This document shows, piece by piece, positions 45,512-55,076 of a stretch of DNA of 64,000 nucleotides; positions within the stretch are counted from its first letter, which is position 1, and each line of letters starts with the position of its first letter. Below the pieces are notes generated by a model. It saw nothing but the letters and a program-made list of their open reading frames with translations. It did no database searches and was not told where the DNA came from. The position numbers were made by a program, and so were the translations under genes. The stretch comes from Paenibacillus xerothermodurans. Lineage in GTDB: Bacteria > Bacillota > Bacilli > Paenibacillales > NBRC-103111. The DNA is taken from positions 620,001 through 684,000 of the forward strand of contig NZ_NHRJ02000001.1 of NCBI RefSeq assembly GCF_002220865.2, read 5' to 3'.

Positions 45512-45546
45512 AACCGCGCTGCAGCTGCCGCAGAGCGGTTATTTGT
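45512..45546 (+). terminator. Terminator of comER
   Basis: AACCGC pairs with GCGGTT, with an inner CTGC/GCAG pair, followed by ATTTGTT. It lies 22 bases after the comER stop. Confidence 0.55.
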
Positions 45547-45656
45547 TAGAAGCAAGCCATTAAGATTACTCACGGTCACAGCCGAGTTCCAGATGCATAG
45601 CTGCTCCCCACTTATGTTGCTTTTTCCCGGGACAGCGAGACGCAGCCGATGTTACA

Positions 45657-48107
45657 TTAACCGACAACAATGTTGACCAGCTTGCCTTTTACCGCAATCA
45701 CCTTGCGTACGCTTTTCCCGGCCATCGCTTCCTTCACTTTATCCATGCCCATGGCGAGCTCTTGCAGCGCGGCTTCATCAGCGTCCTTGGCCACCATCGC
45801 CCGTTCTACAATTTTACCGTTCACCTGTATGACGATTTCGACCTCATTGTCCACAGTCCAAGCCTCGCCGTAGACCGGCCATGGCTCATAGGTTATGGTT
45901 TCATTATGCCCGAGCTTCTGCCACAACTCCTCGGCAATATGTGGAGCGATTGGCGACAGCATCTGCACAAAATGCTCGACAGCCTGCTTTGGCAGCTTAT
46001 CCGTTTTGTATGCTTCATTGATAAAGATCATCAACTGGCTGATCGCCGTGTTAAAGCGCAGCGCATCGAAATCCTCTGTCACTTTCTTGATGGTGCGGTG
46101 CCATGTGCGCTTGAACGTATCGCTGCCCGCTGTCTCGTCGGTGCTAACTTTGGCGCTCAATTGCCCGTCTTCGCCAACGAACAACCGCCAAATCCGGTTC
46201 AAGAAGCGGAACGCTCCCTCAACGCCGTTCACATTCCAAGGCTTTGTGGCCTCCAGCGGCCCCATGAACATTTCATACATACGCAGTGTATCTCCGCCAT
46301 ATTCGTTCACGATCACATCCGGATTTATAACGTTACCGCGCGATTTACTCATTTTTTCGTTGTTTTCACCGAGAATCATCCCTTGGTTCACCAGCTTATG
46401 GAACGGCTCTTTGGTGTCTACCACACCGAGATCGTACAATACCTTGTGCCAGAATCGGGCATAGAGCAGGTGAAGTACGGCATGCTCAGCCCCTCCGATA
46501 TATAGATCGACCGGCAGCCACCGCTGCTGAAGCTCCTTGGAGCACAACTCTTCACTATTGTCAGGATTGATAAAGCGCAGGTAGTACCAGCAGCTGCCCG
46601 CCCACTGCGGCATCGTATTGGTTTCGCGGCGTGCTTTCATACCGGTTTCCGGGTCAACGGTTTCCACCCATTCCTTTACGTTAGCCAAAGGCGATTCACC
46701 TGTGCCTGACGGCGCGATATGATCCACATCCGGCAGCAGCAAAGGCAGTTGGTCCTCGGGTACGGTTTTCATCGTCCCGTCTTCCAGATGCAAAATCGGA
46801 ATCGGTTCACCCCAATAGCGCTGACGGCTGAACAGCCAGTCACGCAGACGGTAGGTGACTTTCCCGTGGCCCTTGCCGTTCGCTTCCAGCCATTCGATCA
46901 TCGCCGCAATAGCTTGCTCATTGTTCATTCCGTTGAGCCGTTCAGAATTAATATGCGCACCGTCACCGGCATACGCTTCCTTCGTGACGTCTCCTCCCTG
47001 CACGACCTCGACGATCGGCAGGTTGAACTTCTGTGCAAACTCCCAGTCCCGCTGGTCATGTGCAGGCACGGCCATGATCGCGCCAGTGCCGTAACCGGCC
47101 AATACATAATCTGCGACCCAAATCGGAGTTCTTGCTCCGTTGACCGGGTTAATTGCATAGGCTCCGGTGAAAACGCCGGTCTTATCCTTCGCCAGGTCCG
47201 TCCGTTCCAGATCGCTCTTGCGTGCGGCCTTCTCCTGATATTCCTTGACCGCGCCCGCCTGTTCGGCGGTGGTGATACGTTCGACAAGTTCATGCTCAGG
47301 CGCGATAACGCAGTATGTCGCTCCAAACAGCGTATCCGGCCGGGTGGTGAACACTTTCAGGCTCGCACCCTCCATGCCCTCGATTGGAAATTCCACTTCA
47401 GCGCCCTTGGATTTGCCGATCCAGTTACGCTGCATATCCTTGATCGATTCGGCCCAATCCACCTCTTCTAAATCGTCCAATAGCCGATCCGCATACGCGG
47501 TGATGCGGAGCATCCATTGGCGCATCGGCTTACGGATAACCGGATGCCCTCCGCGTTCGCTGACCCCGTCGATAACTTCCTCATTGGCCAGCACTGTGCC
47601 CAACGCTGGACACCAGTTGACCGGTGCCTCATCCACATAGGCAAGACCTCGCTTGTACAATTGGATGAAAATCCATTGAGTCCATTTGTAATATTCAGGA
47701 TCCGTTGTGCTGATTTCCCGATCCCAGTCGTAAGAGAAGCCGAGCGACTTAATCTGACGCCGAAAATTGTCAATGTTTTTGAATGTAATATCTCTCGGGT
47801 GCTGTCCTGTGTCGAGCGCGTGCTGTTCCGCAGGCAGCCCGAACGCGTCCCAGCCCATGGGATGCAGCACGTCGTAGCCGCGCATTCTTTTGTAGCGCGA
47901 AACGATATCCGTTGCAGTGTAACCCTCCGGATGACCTACGTGCAGACCTGCACCGGACGGATACGGGAACATATCCAAGGCATAAAACTTCGGCTTGCTC
48001 TCGTCGTTCAACACCTTAAATGTTTTATGTTTATCCCAATAGGCCTGCCATTTCGGTTCAACAACCTGCGGATTGTATCCCTGTTGCTCTTTTGCTTCCT
48101 CTGTCAT
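45657..48107 (-). CDS. leuS: Leucyl-tRNA synthetase
   Basis: The 816-residue class I synthetase has [14 protein letters not shown] (HIGH region) near residue 49, the CP1 editing domain in the middle ([35 protein letters not shown] with the editing Thr/Asp region), KMSKSRGN near residue 580, the anticodon-binding domain and the C-terminal LeuRS domain. Length is normal for Bacillota. The start follows GAAGGAGG. Expression is controlled by a leucine T-box leader at 48157-48440. Confidence 0.98.
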   Translation of the reverse strand: MTEEAKEQQGYNPQVVEPKWQAYWDKHKTFKVLNDESKPKFYALDMFPYPSGAGLHVGHPEGYTATDIVSRYKRMRGYDVLHPMGWDAFGLPAEQHALDTGQHPRDITFKNIDNFRRQIKSLGFSYDWDREISTTDPEYYKWTQWIFIQLYKRGLAYVDEAPVNWCPALGTVLANEEVIDGVSERGGHPVIRKPMRQWMLRITAYADRLLDDLEEVDWAESIKDMQRNWIGKSKGAEVEFPIEGMEGASLKVFTTRPDTLFGATYCVIAPEHELVERITTAEQAGAVKEYQEKAARKSDLERTDLAKDKTGVFTGAYAINPVNGARTPIWVADYVLAGYGTGAIMAVPAHDQRDWEFAQKFNLPIVEVVQGGDVTKEAYAGDGAHINSERLNGMNNEQAIAAMIEWLEANGKGHGKVTYRLRDWLFSRQRYWGEPIPILHLEDGTMKTVPEDQLPLLLPDVDHIAPSGTGESPLANVKEWVETVDPETGMKARRETNTMPQWAGSCWYYLRFINPDNSEELCSKELQQRWLPVDLYIGGAEHAVLHLLYARFWHKVLYDLGVVDTKEPFHKLVNQGMILGENNEKMSKSRGNVINPDVIVNEYGGDTLRMYEMFMGPLEATKPWNVNGVEGAFRFLNRIWRLFVGEDGQLSAKVSTDETAGSDTFKRTWHRTIKKVTEDFDALRFNTAISQLMIFINEAYKTDKLPKQAVEHFVQMLSPIAPHIAEELWQKLGHNETITYEPWPVYGEAWTVDNEVEIVIQVNGKIVERAMVAKDADEAALQELAMGMDKVKEAMAGKSVRKVIAVKGKLVNIVVG

Positions 48108-48156
48108 TTCATAGTGCCTCCTTCATCGTGAGCAGTGCTAGTGCCTCGCTGCAAAA

Positions 48157-48440
48157 ATAAAAAAGCCTCTCATCGCTAGCGCAACGGCTAGGGACGAGAG
48201 GCATGCTTCCCGTGGTACCACCCTAGTTAACAGCGGGTATGCTTTACCCGTGTTCACTCTTCCCCTTAACGCGGGGGCTACGATCAGGCTAAAGCCATGC
48301 GGATTACGTTTCTGCTATGACTGTCACCCTCTGGCTCCAAGATGAGTTCGCTCTCCCTAATGTACCAGCTCGCACCGAATCGCTGGCTCTCTGAACAATA
48401 GGCACAGGAGTTACTACTTCTTTTCACTGCCGTTGGCCAT
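48157..48440 (-). promoter_or_regulatory. T-box leader (leucine) of leuS
   Basis: On the minus strand the leader contains stem I with a GAACTC specifier loop, giving the Leu codon CTC at 48344-48346, an AGGGTGGTACCACGG T-box at 48210-48224, and the competing terminator: GCCTCTCGTCCCTAGC (arm ending at 48202) pairs with GCTAGCGATGAGAGGC, followed by TTTTTTATTTTT. Uncharged tRNA-Leu would stabilise the antiterminator and turn on leuS. Confidence 0.95.
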
Positions 48441-48451
48441 GATATAAAGCG

Positions 48452-48481
48452 ATTATATGTAAAAAGAGGCAGCCATGTCAA
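48452..48481 (-). promoter_or_regulatory. Predicted sigma-A promoter of the leuS T-box transcript
   Basis: TTGACA (48476-48481), 18-base spacer, TATAAT (48452-48457): both hexamers are perfect. Confidence 0.85.
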
Positions 48482-48674
48482 GTCTCCGCCCCGACCATAC
48501 CGATTAAGCCGAGCATAAAATGGAAAAACTGTGAGTACAGCAGACCTGCGAGCTGAAACTAAAAGGTTGGAGGTGAACCGACTTGAGAGGAATCGTGAAT
48601 GGTATGGCGTTGTCCCTACCGCTTTGGGGAATCATCCTAAGCACTGCGCGTCTGTTGACCAGGCTGTGATCGGG

Positions 48675-49550
48675 CTACTTTCGTGCAACGAAAAAAGCCC
48701 GTTCCGTCATCTCTGTGACAGAACTCCACGTGAAGTCAGCATAGCAGTCGACCTCGCTGAAGCCTGCAGTTCGAAGCTGCGCTTCAACCCATTCCACCGG
48801 ATACGCACGTTGGCTTTGAAACTCCTCGACTCTCCGGAACCGTTCTGCTCCCGAGCCTGTGCTCTCCGGTGCATCCTTTGTTTCTTTTACAAATATAGTT
48901 AACGCATGCTCGATTTCACAACGCTCGGCATCCAATTCACTGGTCCAAATATACGCGATATCATCGTCATTCAGAAAAAACGGCTGCTCTTTCGCATAAG
49001 TTCTCAGCTGATGGGGCGTATGCATGTCAAACACGAACAGGCCCTTCTCCTCCAACCCTCGGTAAGCTTGGACAAAGGCCTGTATTACCTCGTCCTCCTC
49101 CAGCAAATAGTTGAAGCAGTCGCACAAAGAAATCACCGCGTCAACAGGCTCGATCAAATTCCAGTCCCGCAAATCCTGCTGCAGCCAAGTCACGCTGCCG
49201 GTACTTGGAAAAGGCTCAGTGCGCCCCGCTTCCACCGATTTCCTCTGAGCGACGGCCAGCATATTTTCGGACGAGTCAATTCCAAACACCTCATAGCCTT
49301 GCCGCGCGAGCGGAATCGCTATGCTGCCCGTGCCGCAGCCCAAGTCGGCGATCGTCTTCGGTTTACCGTAACGTTCCCAGCACTCACGGAGAAACCCGAG
49401 CCATGCATCGTAGGGCATATCCTCCATCAGGCGGTCGTAGTGGTAAGCAAATAATTCATAAGCCAAGCCGTTCAGCATCCTTTTCAGTGAAATAAGAAAA
49501 CCGGCCTCCTCACCCGCTTCGCTGTGCGCCTTCAACGCATAGCCTGCCAT
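48675..49550 (-). CDS. SAM-dependent methyltransferase (YqeM-like)
   Basis: A 291-residue class I methyltransferase. The SAM motif is TIADLGCGTGSIAIPLA near residue 68, followed by VFGIDSSENML, a VISLCDCFNYLLE motif at the acceptor strand, and a C-terminal beta region. The conserved YELFAYHYDRLMEDMPYDAW begins at about residue 31, so the first 24-30 residues may not be translated; ATG 49550 and ATG 49478 are both possible and neither has a good ribosome binding site. Position after cvfB/rsfS matches yqeM of Bacillus. The target molecule is not known. Confidence 0.85.
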   Translation of the reverse strand: MAGYALKAHSEAGEEAGFLISLKRMLNGLAYELFAYHYDRLMEDMPYDAWLGFLRECWERYGKPKTIADLGCGTGSIAIPLARQGYEVFGIDSSENMLAVAQRKSVEAGRTEPFPSTGSVTWLQQDLRDWNLIEPVDAVISLCDCFNYLLEEDEVIQAFVQAYRGLEEKGLFVFDMHTPHQLRTYAKEQPFFLNDDDIAYIWTSELDAERCEIEHALTIFVKETKDAPESTGSGAERFRRVEEFQSQRAYPVEWVEAQLRTAGFSEVDCYADFTWSSVTEMTERAFFVARK

Positions 49551-49580
49551 AAGCGAGGACTGCAGCCGGCACGCCTAAGA

Positions 49581-50474
49581 CTATTGTCCGTCATCTCTTT
49601 CTTGCGTCAGGTGAGTCCAGCTTCCCTTCTGGTAAACCAAACCTGCCTTCATCAACTTTCCGAGAGCCCGCTTAAATGCAGATTTGCTAATCTGAAACCG
49701 CGAGTTGATGACATCCGCGGGAGTCTCATCGGAATATGGCATAGCACCGTTCGGGCGGTCCTTCAGCGCCTTGAGAATTCGTTCCGCATCCTCGTCGCGG
49801 CCGATTTGTTTGGGTGGACGCATCGTACAGTTGACATTGCCGTCCTCGCGTACAAAACTGATTCTAACGTCGACGGCTTCCCCCAGGCGGAGCAGGCGCG
49901 TACGCTCCGATGGATGAATCATGCCGATCACACCGAAGCCTACCACACCGCCTTCGCAAACTACAAAGGTACCCTTCTGCAAAGGTTTGTATACTCTCGC
50001 CCGTACCTCTTTGTTTTTCCAGGAAGCCGGAGCGTCAAAACACAGCGGTCGCAGCTCCTGTTCTCCTGCCAGCTGCGCGAGCAGCCGCCCTTGACGGTCA
50101 TGCGACAGCGTCACGAACACCTTGTCGCCCACCACCGGCCGAAGCTCGGACAGCTCGGGGAGCTCTTTGAACGGCAGCAGCAAGTTACGGCCTAATCCCA
50201 TTTCCAAAAAACAGCCGAATCTACGGTGAATGTCCACCACTTCGAGCAGCGCAACTTCACCTAACGTGATAAGCGGCTTCCGCATGGTGGCAGCCAATCG
50301 GTCCTCGGTGTCATAGAACAAAAAGACCTCAACCTCATCGCCGATCTCGATCTCACCGACAATTTCACTGTAATGCAGAAGCACTTCCTGCCGTCCGTCC
50401 GACACGTAATACCCGTTCGGCGAAACCTCCCTGACCACTTCCAGCGGGATCATGTTTCCCGCTACCAAGCTCAT
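49581..50474 (-). CDS. cvfB: S1-like RNA-binding protein CvfB
   Basis: A 297-residue protein of the CvfB/YitL family: three S1-type OB domains and a C-terminal winged helix (SRFQISKSAFKRALGKLMKAGLVYQ). In Staphylococcus aureus CvfB affects virulence gene expression; in Bacillus its role is unclear. The ATG at 50474 shares ATGA with the rsfS stop, and GGAACGGG lies upstream, so translation is coupled to rsfS. This gene is not part of the Bacillus subtilis yqeM-yqeL neighbourhood. Confidence 0.92.
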   Translation of the reverse strand: MSLVAGNMIPLEVVREVSPNGYYVSDGRQEVLLHYSEIVGEIEIGDEVEVFLFYDTEDRLAATMRKPLITLGEVALLEVVDIHRRFGCFLEMGLGRNLLLPFKELPELSELRPVVGDKVFVTLSHDRQGRLLAQLAGEQELRPLCFDAPASWKNKEVRARVYKPLQKGTFVVCEGGVVGFGVIGMIHPSERTRLLRLGEAVDVRISFVREDGNVNCTMRPPKQIGRDEDAERILKALKDRPNGAMPYSDETPADVINSRFQISKSAFKRALGKLMKAGLVYQKGSWTHLTQERDDGQ

Positions 50475-50818
50475 ACCCGTTCCACTACTTTCGCATCCGT
50501 CCAAAGACGTTCGATGTTATAAAATTCCCGGTCATCACGATGGAATACATGAACGACAACATCGCCGAGGTCGACGAGCACCCAACGCGCCGTGTCCATA
50601 CCTTCCAAACCGCGCATTTGAACGCCCCGTTCCTCCGCCCGCTTACGGACCTCCGTTGCGATGGCCTGCACCTGCGTCTCAGAGTTCCCATGGCAAATAA
50701 TGAAATAATCAGCTATCAGGGAAACGCCCTGCAAGTTCAGGGTGACCACGTTCATCGCCTTTTTGTCCTCAGCCGCGTCAACTGCCAGGGCCATCAATTC
50801 ATCCGGGGTTACACTCAT
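50471..50818 (-). CDS. rsfS: Ribosomal silencing factor RsfS
   Basis: RsfS binds ribosomal protein L14 and blocks subunit joining under starvation. The 115-residue product covers the family fully: LMALAVDAAEDKKAMNVVTLNL, SLIADYFIICHGNSETQVQAIA, and GMDTARWVLVDLGDVVVHVFHRDDREFYNIERLW, described by its motifs. The start has AAGGAGGAAATTG upstream. It lies between yqeK and cvfB. Confidence 0.97.
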   Translation of the reverse strand: MSVTPDELMALAVDAAEDKKAMNVVTLNLQGVSLIADYFIICHGNSETQVQAIATEVRKRAEERGVQMRGLEGMDTARWVLVDLGDVVVHVFHRDDREFYNIERLWTDAKVVERV

Positions 50819-50849
50819 TCAATTTCCTCCTTCAAGGCAAGTATAATAT

Positions 50850-51428
50850 TTAAAATTGCTGTGTTTGATTTAATTCCTCGATTAAACTGTTTCGGGTTAA
50901 GATTGTGAGCGGGTACACTTTTTTACCCTTCTCAAGTAAGAATAGAATCGTACCGTCAAATGCTTTCAGCAATGCTTTCTCTACACTATGTTCGGCGATT
51001 TCGCGGATATTATGCACCCCCGGAAAGTCGCGTCCCGGCTCGATATAATCGGCCAAACAGATGATTTTCTCCAGCTTTGTCATGCCTGGTCTGCCCGTGG
51101 TGTGATAACGTATTGCGTGCAGCACGTTCTCGTCGTCCACGCCGTAATCCCGCTGTGCGACCACCGCTCCTGCGTGCGCGTGCCACAGCTCCTTGTCATA
51201 GTCGAGCAGATCTGCCGGCAAATTGTATTCGCGAATGATATCCCGTTGATCGTTCACCGGCCAATATTTCACGACATCGTGCAGGATGGCAGCAGTGTAA
51301 GCTTTGTCCTCCGGCCCGCCAAATCTGCGAGACAGCGCGACCGCCGCTTCCATCACACCCAGGCTGTGCTCCCAACGTTTGCTGGGCATTTGTGTCTTCA
51401 CTGCGTCGATTAATTGTTTATGATCCAT
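50850..51428 (-). CDS. yqeK: HD-domain Ap4A hydrolase YqeK
   Basis: A 192-residue HD-fold phosphohydrolase. YqeK proteins symmetrically cleave diadenosine tetraphosphate. Metal ligands are in RWEHSLGVMEAA (His), AAILHDVVKYW (His-Asp) and a downstream HAHAGAVVA and CLADYIEPGRDFPG. It overlaps the end of nadD by 11 bases, so both are translationally coupled. Size is normal. Confidence 0.95.
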   Translation of the reverse strand: MDHKQLIDAVKTQMPSKRWEHSLGVMEAAVALSRRFGGPEDKAYTAAILHDVVKYWPVNDQRDIIREYNLPADLLDYDKELWHAHAGAVVAQRDYGVDDENVLHAIRYHTTGRPGMTKLEKIICLADYIEPGRDFPGVHNIREIAEHSVEKALLKAFDGTILFLLEKGKKVYPLTILTRNSLIEELNQTQQF

Positions 51429-52005
51429 ATAATCCGTTCACCTCGATATAAGCATGCACATCATCGGGAACCATATGCCGGATGGATCTGCCTTCCGACT
51501 TGCGCTGCCGGATGTTGGTGGACGACAGCTCAATCAGCGGCATGGGCGCCAAGGTAACGGCTGCACGGATTGCCTCAGGCAGCTGTTCGAGATCCAGGAC
51601 GTAACCCGGGCGCTGCAAACCGACGAAGGAGATGAGGTGCACCAATTCTTCGATTTTATACCATTTGGGCAGATATTCCACCATATCGGCGCCGATAATA
51701 TAACAAAAATGAATGCTTGGATGATGTTCTCTCAGGTCGTGCACTGTGTCAAATGTGAAAGAAACGCCGCCTTTCCGCAACTCCATATCAAATGGTCGAA
51801 AATGCGGCTGATGCCGCACCGCACGGCAGATCATGTCCCATCTTTGCTCCGGACTGGCTATGGGCGCGTGCGGCTTATGCGGCGGAATGTTCGTAGGCAG
51901 GAACCATACTTCGCCCAACTCCGCCTGCTCATATGCGCACTGTGCCGCAATCAAGTGGCCAATATGGATCGGATCAAAGGTGCCGCCCATGATTCCAACC
52001 TTCAT
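51418..52005 (-). CDS. nadD: Nicotinate-nucleotide adenylyltransferase
   Basis: NadD converts nicotinate mononucleotide and ATP to deamido-NAD. The 195-residue product starts MKVGIMGGTFDPIHIGHLIAAQ with the nucleotidyltransferase GxFDPxHxGH motif, and has ELSSTNIRQRKSEG (the ISSTxIR motif) near 165. I chose ATG 52005 preceded by GGGGTG; a longer start (52053) would run into yhbY and has no support. Confidence 0.97.
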   Translation of the reverse strand: MKVGIMGGTFDPIHIGHLIAAQCAYEQAELGEVWFLPTNIPPHKPHAPIASPEQRWDMICRAVRHQPHFRPFDMELRKGGVSFTFDTVHDLREHHPSIHFCYIIGADMVEYLPKWYKIEELVHLISFVGLQRPGYVLDLEQLPEAIRAAVTLAPMPLIELSSTNIRQRKSEGRSIRHMVPDDVHAYIEVNGLYGS

Positions 52006-52039
52006 CGTCGCACCCCACTTGTCATCGATTTTCGCCGCT

Positions 52040-52330
52040 TCAGGGCAGCTCAATAGTTTTACGCTCGCGGGACTCCTTATAAAGCACGATGACTCTGCCT
52101 ATAACTTGGACGAGCTCTGCACCCGCGCCCTCAGCCAGCTGGCGGCCGACGTCATTGCGGTCCTCGCCGCTGTTGTTCAGTACGGTTACTTTGATCAATT
52201 CGCGCACTTCGAGGGCTTCCTCAATGTGACGAATCAAATTGTCATTCACGCCGCCCTTGCCGACTTGAAAAATCGGATTCAAATGATGGGCTTGCGCACG
52301 TAAAAATCTTTTTTGTCTGCCTGTGAGCAT
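52040..52330 (-). CDS. yhbY: RNA-binding protein YhbY (CRM domain)
   Basis: A 96-residue CRM-domain protein associated with the large ribosomal subunit. It has LTGRQKRFLRAQAHHLNPIFQVGKGGV with the GxxG loop and the C-terminal VIGRVIVLYKES. RBS AGAGGACA supports ATG 52330. Position between aroE and nadD is as in Bacillus. Confidence 0.96.
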   Translation of the reverse strand: MLTGRQKRFLRAQAHHLNPIFQVGKGGVNDNLIRHIEEALEVRELIKVTVLNNSGEDRNDVGRQLAEGAGAELVQVIGRVIVLYKESRERKTIELP

Positions 52331-52461
52331 GTGGTTTGTCCTCTATTCTGATGAATGATGTGCAATGACTTGATGAAAAGATTAGATCTGTTGTCGCGGC
52401 GCCTTACCCTCAGCTCCTTCGAGCATGCAAAAAGCCTGAAGACAACACGAAAACACGAGGC

Positions 52462-53319
52462 CTAGCCGTTAAATGAGGCAAGCACAACGTCGCGCATAGC
52501 AGCGGTAGGCGCGGGAGCGCCGGTCCAATATTCAAAAGCGTACGCCCCTTGATATATAAACATGCCCAGACCGCTGTGTATTGTCGCACCGCGCGCTTCG
52601 GACTCACGTAAAAATCTGGTAACCAAAGGATTATAAATCAGATCGCTTATGACCATCGTATCACGTACGAGCGAGGTGTCCATAGGTACCTCGCCGACAT
52701 TAGGATGCATGCCCAGAGATGTGTTATTCACGATCAACGCGGCCTCTGCGGCGACCTCGGCGACGTCAGTCAGCCCAAGACCGGTGGCACCGGTAAACCC
52801 GGCCATCGTCTGTGCCAGTTCTTCCGCTTTCTCGCGGGTGCGGTTGGCAAAATAAATATGGGCGACGCCCTCCTTGGCAAGCGCGTAGCCCACTCCCCTC
52901 GCCGCACCGCCGGCGCCAATCATCAGCACCTTCTTGCCGCCCAGTTCGATCCCCGTCTCCTCTTTCAGGGAACGGACATAACCGATGCCATCTGTATTGT
53001 GCCCAATCAACCGGCCGTTTTCATTCACGATCGTGTTTACCGCCCCTATCGCACGGGCGCCTTCGTCGATCTCATCCAGATAATCCATGACCTCCACTTT
53101 ATGTGGAATGGTGACGTTCACGCCGCGAAAATGGAGCGCGCGTACCGCGTCAACCGCCGCCTTTAACTTGCCTGGCTGGATATGAAACGCAGCATAAGCA
53201 GCGTTAATCCCGGCCACCTCAAAGGCGCGGTTCAGCATGATCGGAGATTTGGAATGGCGGATCGGATCGCCAAACACCCCGAACATGATCGTGCTGCTGT
53301 CCAGCCTGTACTTCCCCAT
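52462..53319 (-). CDS. aroE: Shikimate 5-dehydrogenase
   Basis: AroE reduces 3-dehydroshikimate with NADPH. The 285-residue protein has FGVFGDPIRHSKSPIMLNRA, NVTIPHKVEVMDYLDE (catalytic Lys), GHNTDGIGYVRSL (catalytic Asp), and GAGGAARGVGYALA with NRTREKAEEL (NADP). The ATG at 53319 is preferred since GGGGGAG lies 9 bases upstream; an ATG at 53337 gives six more residues. Gap to yhbY is 131 bases without a firm terminator. Confidence 0.96.
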   Translation of the reverse strand: MGKYRLDSSTIMFGVFGDPIRHSKSPIMLNRAFEVAGINAAYAAFHIQPGKLKAAVDAVRALHFRGVNVTIPHKVEVMDYLDEIDEGARAIGAVNTIVNENGRLIGHNTDGIGYVRSLKEETGIELGGKKVLMIGAGGAARGVGYALAKEGVAHIYFANRTREKAEELAQTMAGFTGATGLGLTDVAEVAAEAALIVNNTSLGMHPNVGEVPMDTSLVRDTMVISDLIYNPLVTRFLRESEARGATIHSGLGMFIYQGAYAFEYWTGAPAPTAAMRDVVLASFNG

Positions 53320-53345
53320 CTTTCTCTGCTCCCCCATCGCTCCGT

Positions 53346-54467
53346 TCAAATAAGTGATTCCCGAACGGCTATCTTTACGCCTTTGGGCGCGTGAATCATA
53401 AGATCCGCGCCGGCCACGCTGTTCACTTTCACCCAGCCCAAACCTGATATCGATACGTCATATTGTTTTCCTTTGGGAATACGCATCGGGTGTTTCGTCC
53501 ACTTGGGGAGGAGCTCCAGATCTTCGCGGCTGGGCGGGGACAACAATTCACCCTTGTGCTCCTCATACAGCTCGTCAGCGCGCTCGAGCTTTGTCCGGTG
53601 GGCGGTAATGGCGTTGGACACATAAAATGTGAACGACTGCCGCTCGCCCTGCACAAAATCAAATCTGACCAAGCTGCCGAAAAATACGGTTTGCCGTTCA
53701 TTCAACTGAAACACAAGCGGTTTGACCGGCCTGTCCGGCATCAGCTTACTCAGATCCCGCTTGCTCACCAGCTCAGTCAAACGATGATGGTACACAATTC
53801 CCGGTGTGTCGATGATAAAGCTGCCGTCGTCCAAAGGAATCTTCACAATATCGAGCGTCGTGCCGGGATACTGTGACGTGGTCAGCTCCGCCTCGAGATC
53901 GCTGTAGTCCCGAATCAACCGATTGATGAGAGTGGATTTACCGACGTTGGTAGCCCCGACTACATAGATATCGCGGCCGTTTCGGTAGGCGTCAAGCACT
54001 TGAAGCACACGTTCAAAGCCTATATTTTGCTTCGCGGAGCACAGCACGACTTCAACAGCCTTTAAGCCGAACTCCTTAGCTTGCCTTTGAACCCAATTCA
54101 CTATTTTATTGAAGTTGGTCACTTTAGGCAGCAAATCTATTTTGTTCACGCAGAGCACAACCGGATTATCGCCCGCGAAGCGGGGCAAGCCGCTGATCAA
54201 GCTCCCCTCGAAATCAAAGATGTCAACGATATTAACGACGAGTGACTTGGTTTGCCCGACCTGGTGCAGCAGTTTGAGGAAATCGTCATGATTCAAGGTG
54301 ATTCCGGAAGCTTCGTTATAATTTTTTATTCGAAAACAGCGTTGGCAGATGACCGGCGAGCGATTCAACGCCTGTGAAGGCACGTAGCCCAATTTGTCCT
54401 TCGCTTCGGTTTGCAGCCTTACGCCGCAGCCCGCACAGCTGATGTGTTCAGAATGTGGTTCTGTCAT
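53346..54467 (-). CDS. yqeH: Ribosome biogenesis GTPase YqeH
   Basis: A 373-residue circularly permuted GTPase needed for 30S assembly. The N-terminal zinc finger has CAGCG and CQRCF; the G motifs are in the permuted order NKIDLLP (G4), SAKQ (G5), GATNVGKST (G1), and DTPG (G3). A C-terminal TRAP-like domain follows. ATG 54467 has AAGGTAGG upstream. yqeG ends 7 bases before it on the same strand. Confidence 0.97.
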   Translation of the reverse strand: MTEPHSEHISCAGCGVRLQTEAKDKLGYVPSQALNRSPVICQRCFRIKNYNEASGITLNHDDFLKLLHQVGQTKSLVVNIVDIFDFEGSLISGLPRFAGDNPVVLCVNKIDLLPKVTNFNKIVNWVQRQAKEFGLKAVEVVLCSAKQNIGFERVLQVLDAYRNGRDIYVVGATNVGKSTLINRLIRDYSDLEAELTTSQYPGTTLDIVKIPLDDGSFIIDTPGIVYHHRLTELVSKRDLSKLMPDRPVKPLVFQLNERQTVFFGSLVRFDFVQGERQSFTFYVSNAITAHRTKLERADELYEEHKGELLSPPSREDLELLPKWTKHPMRIPKGKQYDVSISGLGWVKVNSVAGADLMIHAPKGVKIAVRESLI

Positions 54468-54474
54468 GTTGTAC

Positions 54475-54972
54475 CTACCTTTTCATCCAAGTTAAAGCGA
54501 CTTTCTCCAGTGAGCGGTTGATTACTTTTGTGAAAAAACCTTCATCCGCCCGTGCGATCGGGAGTACGAGAATGGTGTACAGTCCCATGCGGTTGCCACC
54601 GAGAACATCGGTCATCATTTGATCACCTATCACCACGGTTTGCATCGGCGCCAGCTGCATCAGGGCCAAAGCTTTACGGAAAGCCGCAGTGGTCGGCTTT
54701 CTGGCCCGATAAATGAACGGCAACAACAGCGGCTCCGCAAACTTGGTCACCCGCGGTTTATTGTTGTTGGACACAATCACGACCTGAAATCCCAGCTGTC
54801 CTACCACCTTCAGCCATTCGAGCAGCTCGGGCGTGGCGAGCGGGGCCTTGGCTCCGACCAAAGTATTGTCAAGATCGGTAATGATCCCGCGTATACCTTG
54901 TTCCCAAAGCGCGTGTAGATCAATGTCATAAATCGTGTTCACCTGCAAGCGCGGCAGCAGCTTAGTTATCAA
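54475..54972 (-). CDS. yqeG: HAD-superfamily phosphatase YqeG
   Basis: A 165-residue HAD phosphatase of subclass IIIA. Motif I is ITDLDNTLV, motif II VIVSNNN, motif III RKPTTAAFRKA and motif IV VIGDQMMTDVLGGNRMG. Start choice: TTG at 54972 lies 6 bases after GAGGTGA and gives the usual family length of about 170; ATG or GTG codons further upstream lack a site and extend into the promoter. The promoter at 55009-55038 makes it the first gene of the run yqeG-yqeH-aroE. Confidence 0.93.
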   Translation of the reverse strand: MITKLLPRLQVNTIYDIDLHALWEQGIRGIITDLDNTLVGAKAPLATPELLEWLKVVGQLGFQVVIVSNNNKPRVTKFAEPLLLPFIYRARKPTTAAFRKALALMQLAPMQTVVIGDQMMTDVLGGNRMGLYTILVLPIARADEGFFTKVINRSLEKVALTWMKR

Positions 54973-55008
54973 AGAATTCACCTCGAAAGACGTGCTTTTA
55001 TACGTCAA

Positions 55009-55038
55009 ACTATACCATATCCGGCCTTTTTGTTGCAA
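55009..55038 (-). promoter_or_regulatory. Predicted sigma-A promoter of yqeG
   Basis: TTGCAA (55033-55038), 18-base spacer, TATAGT (55009-55014) on the minus strand, directly behind the terminator of the transglutaminase gene. Confidence 0.65.
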
Positions 55039-55067
55039 AAAAAGACGCTTGACAGAGCCTGTCAAGC
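55037..55067 (-). terminator. Terminator of the MoxR-DUF58-transglutaminase operon
   Basis: GCTTGACA pairs with TGTCAAGC around GGCTC on the minus strand, then GTC and seven T. Confidence 0.85.
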
Positions 55068-55076
55068 AGGACAGTA

